A stretch of DNA of 64,000 bases. It comes from CAWCFV01 sp963794995 (GTDB lineage: Bacteria > Actinomycetota > Actinomycetes > JACCUZ01). The stretch covers positions 62,001-126,000 of the forward strand of contig CAWCFV010000002.1 of assembly GCA_963794995.1 (NCBI GenBank), given 5' to 3'. The notes under the pieces were generated by a model. It saw nothing but the letters and a program-made list of their open reading frames with translations. It was not told where the DNA came from and did no database searches. Position numbers and translations under genes: made by a program. Positions 63,853 through 64,000 of this stretch are shown piece after piece. Each line of letters begins with the position of its first letter. The first letter of the stretch is position 1.

Positions 63853-64000
63853 TCCCACCGCTCGAGCGGGGCAGTGCGACCCCGCTCACGGCGCGGCACG
63901 ACGTGGCGCTGCTCGACCTCGACGGCGTGCTCTACGTGGGGGCGGAGGCCGTGCCGGGCGCCCCGGAGGCCGTCCGGGCCGCGGCCGAGGCCGGCCTGCG
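63849..64000 (+). CDS. HAD-superfamily phosphatase (NagD-type), cut by window end
   Basis: Only about 50 residues are visible. ALLDLDGVLYVGAEAVPGAPEAV holds the HAD motif I DxDGVLY with the nucleophilic Asp and is typical of NagD/PGPase-like class II HADs. The GTG overlaps the TPR-gene stop. The substrate cannot be told from this fragment. Confidence 0.85.
   Translation, partial: MIPPLERGSATPLTARHDVALLDLDGVLYVGAEAVPGAPEAVRAAAEAGL

Overview
The window is chromosomal DNA of a very high-GC actinomycete (class Actinomycetes; family not resolved here). The evidence is strong C/G third-position bias, many GTG starts, GTGA/ATGA stop-start overlaps, an rbpA gene, the uvrC-rapZ-yvcK-whiA-gap-pgk-tpiA-secG order, and an actinobacterial 16S-23S-5S operon with no tRNA in the spacer.

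Layout. 1-8.3 kb: DNA repair (uvrC, truncated by the window edge), the rapZ-yvcK-whiA trio, lower glycolysis (gap-pgk-tpiA), secG and rbpA. 8.3-23.0 kb: a [NiFe]-hydrogenase locus of the high-affinity, H2-scavenging group 1h type. hypF lies on the + strand. On the - strand, read from 23.0 kb downward, are hhyS, hhyL, a NifU/Rieske-like protein, three accessory proteins of unknown function, a maturation protease, a membrane microprotein, hypA, two hypC-type genes, hypD, hypE and a tandem SIS-domain protein. No hypB is present. 23.2-25.9 kb: a class III CoA-transferase and an AccD3-like carboxyltransferase. 25.9-27.3 kb: an AbiEi-type HTH plus PD-(D/E)XK-like gene bracketed by inverted copies of an intergenic palindromic repeat. 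27.3-29.4 kb: a carbamate-kinase homologue with a cyanuric acid hydrolase/barbiturase homologue. 29.4-32.8 kb: a phosphoribosyltransferase, a PLP decarboxylase fused to a cyclic-nucleotide-binding domain, and an SseB-like protein. 32.8-40.4 kb: translation genes (infC-rpmI-rplT, an SpoU methyltransferase, an orphan histidine kinase, pheST). 40.4-44.0 kb: an SDR, a methyltransferase, a LuxR regulator, a cupin and a small hypothetical protein. 44.0-52.5 kb: a complete arginine operon argCJBDFRGH headed by tandem ARG boxes. 52.5-60.3 kb: mpg, tyrS and the rrn operon. 60.4-64.0 kb: two TPR proteins, an SSB-like protein, a DUF1015 protein and the start of a HAD phosphatase.

How the parts work together. 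The hydrogenase locus holds both structural subunits, a probable Fe-S electron acceptor and most of the Ni/Fe(CN)2CO maturation machinery, consistent with scavenging trace H2. The arginine cluster contains all steps from N-acetylglutamate to arginine plus its own repressor.

Caveat on sequence quality. rapZ, yvcK, whiA, hypF, hypE and the AccD3-like gene are each interrupted by one or more single-base frameshifts (mostly one extra base), with conserved protein continuing in the next frame. These look like consensus errors, but reads must decide. Gene boundaries are given as if each were one gene.
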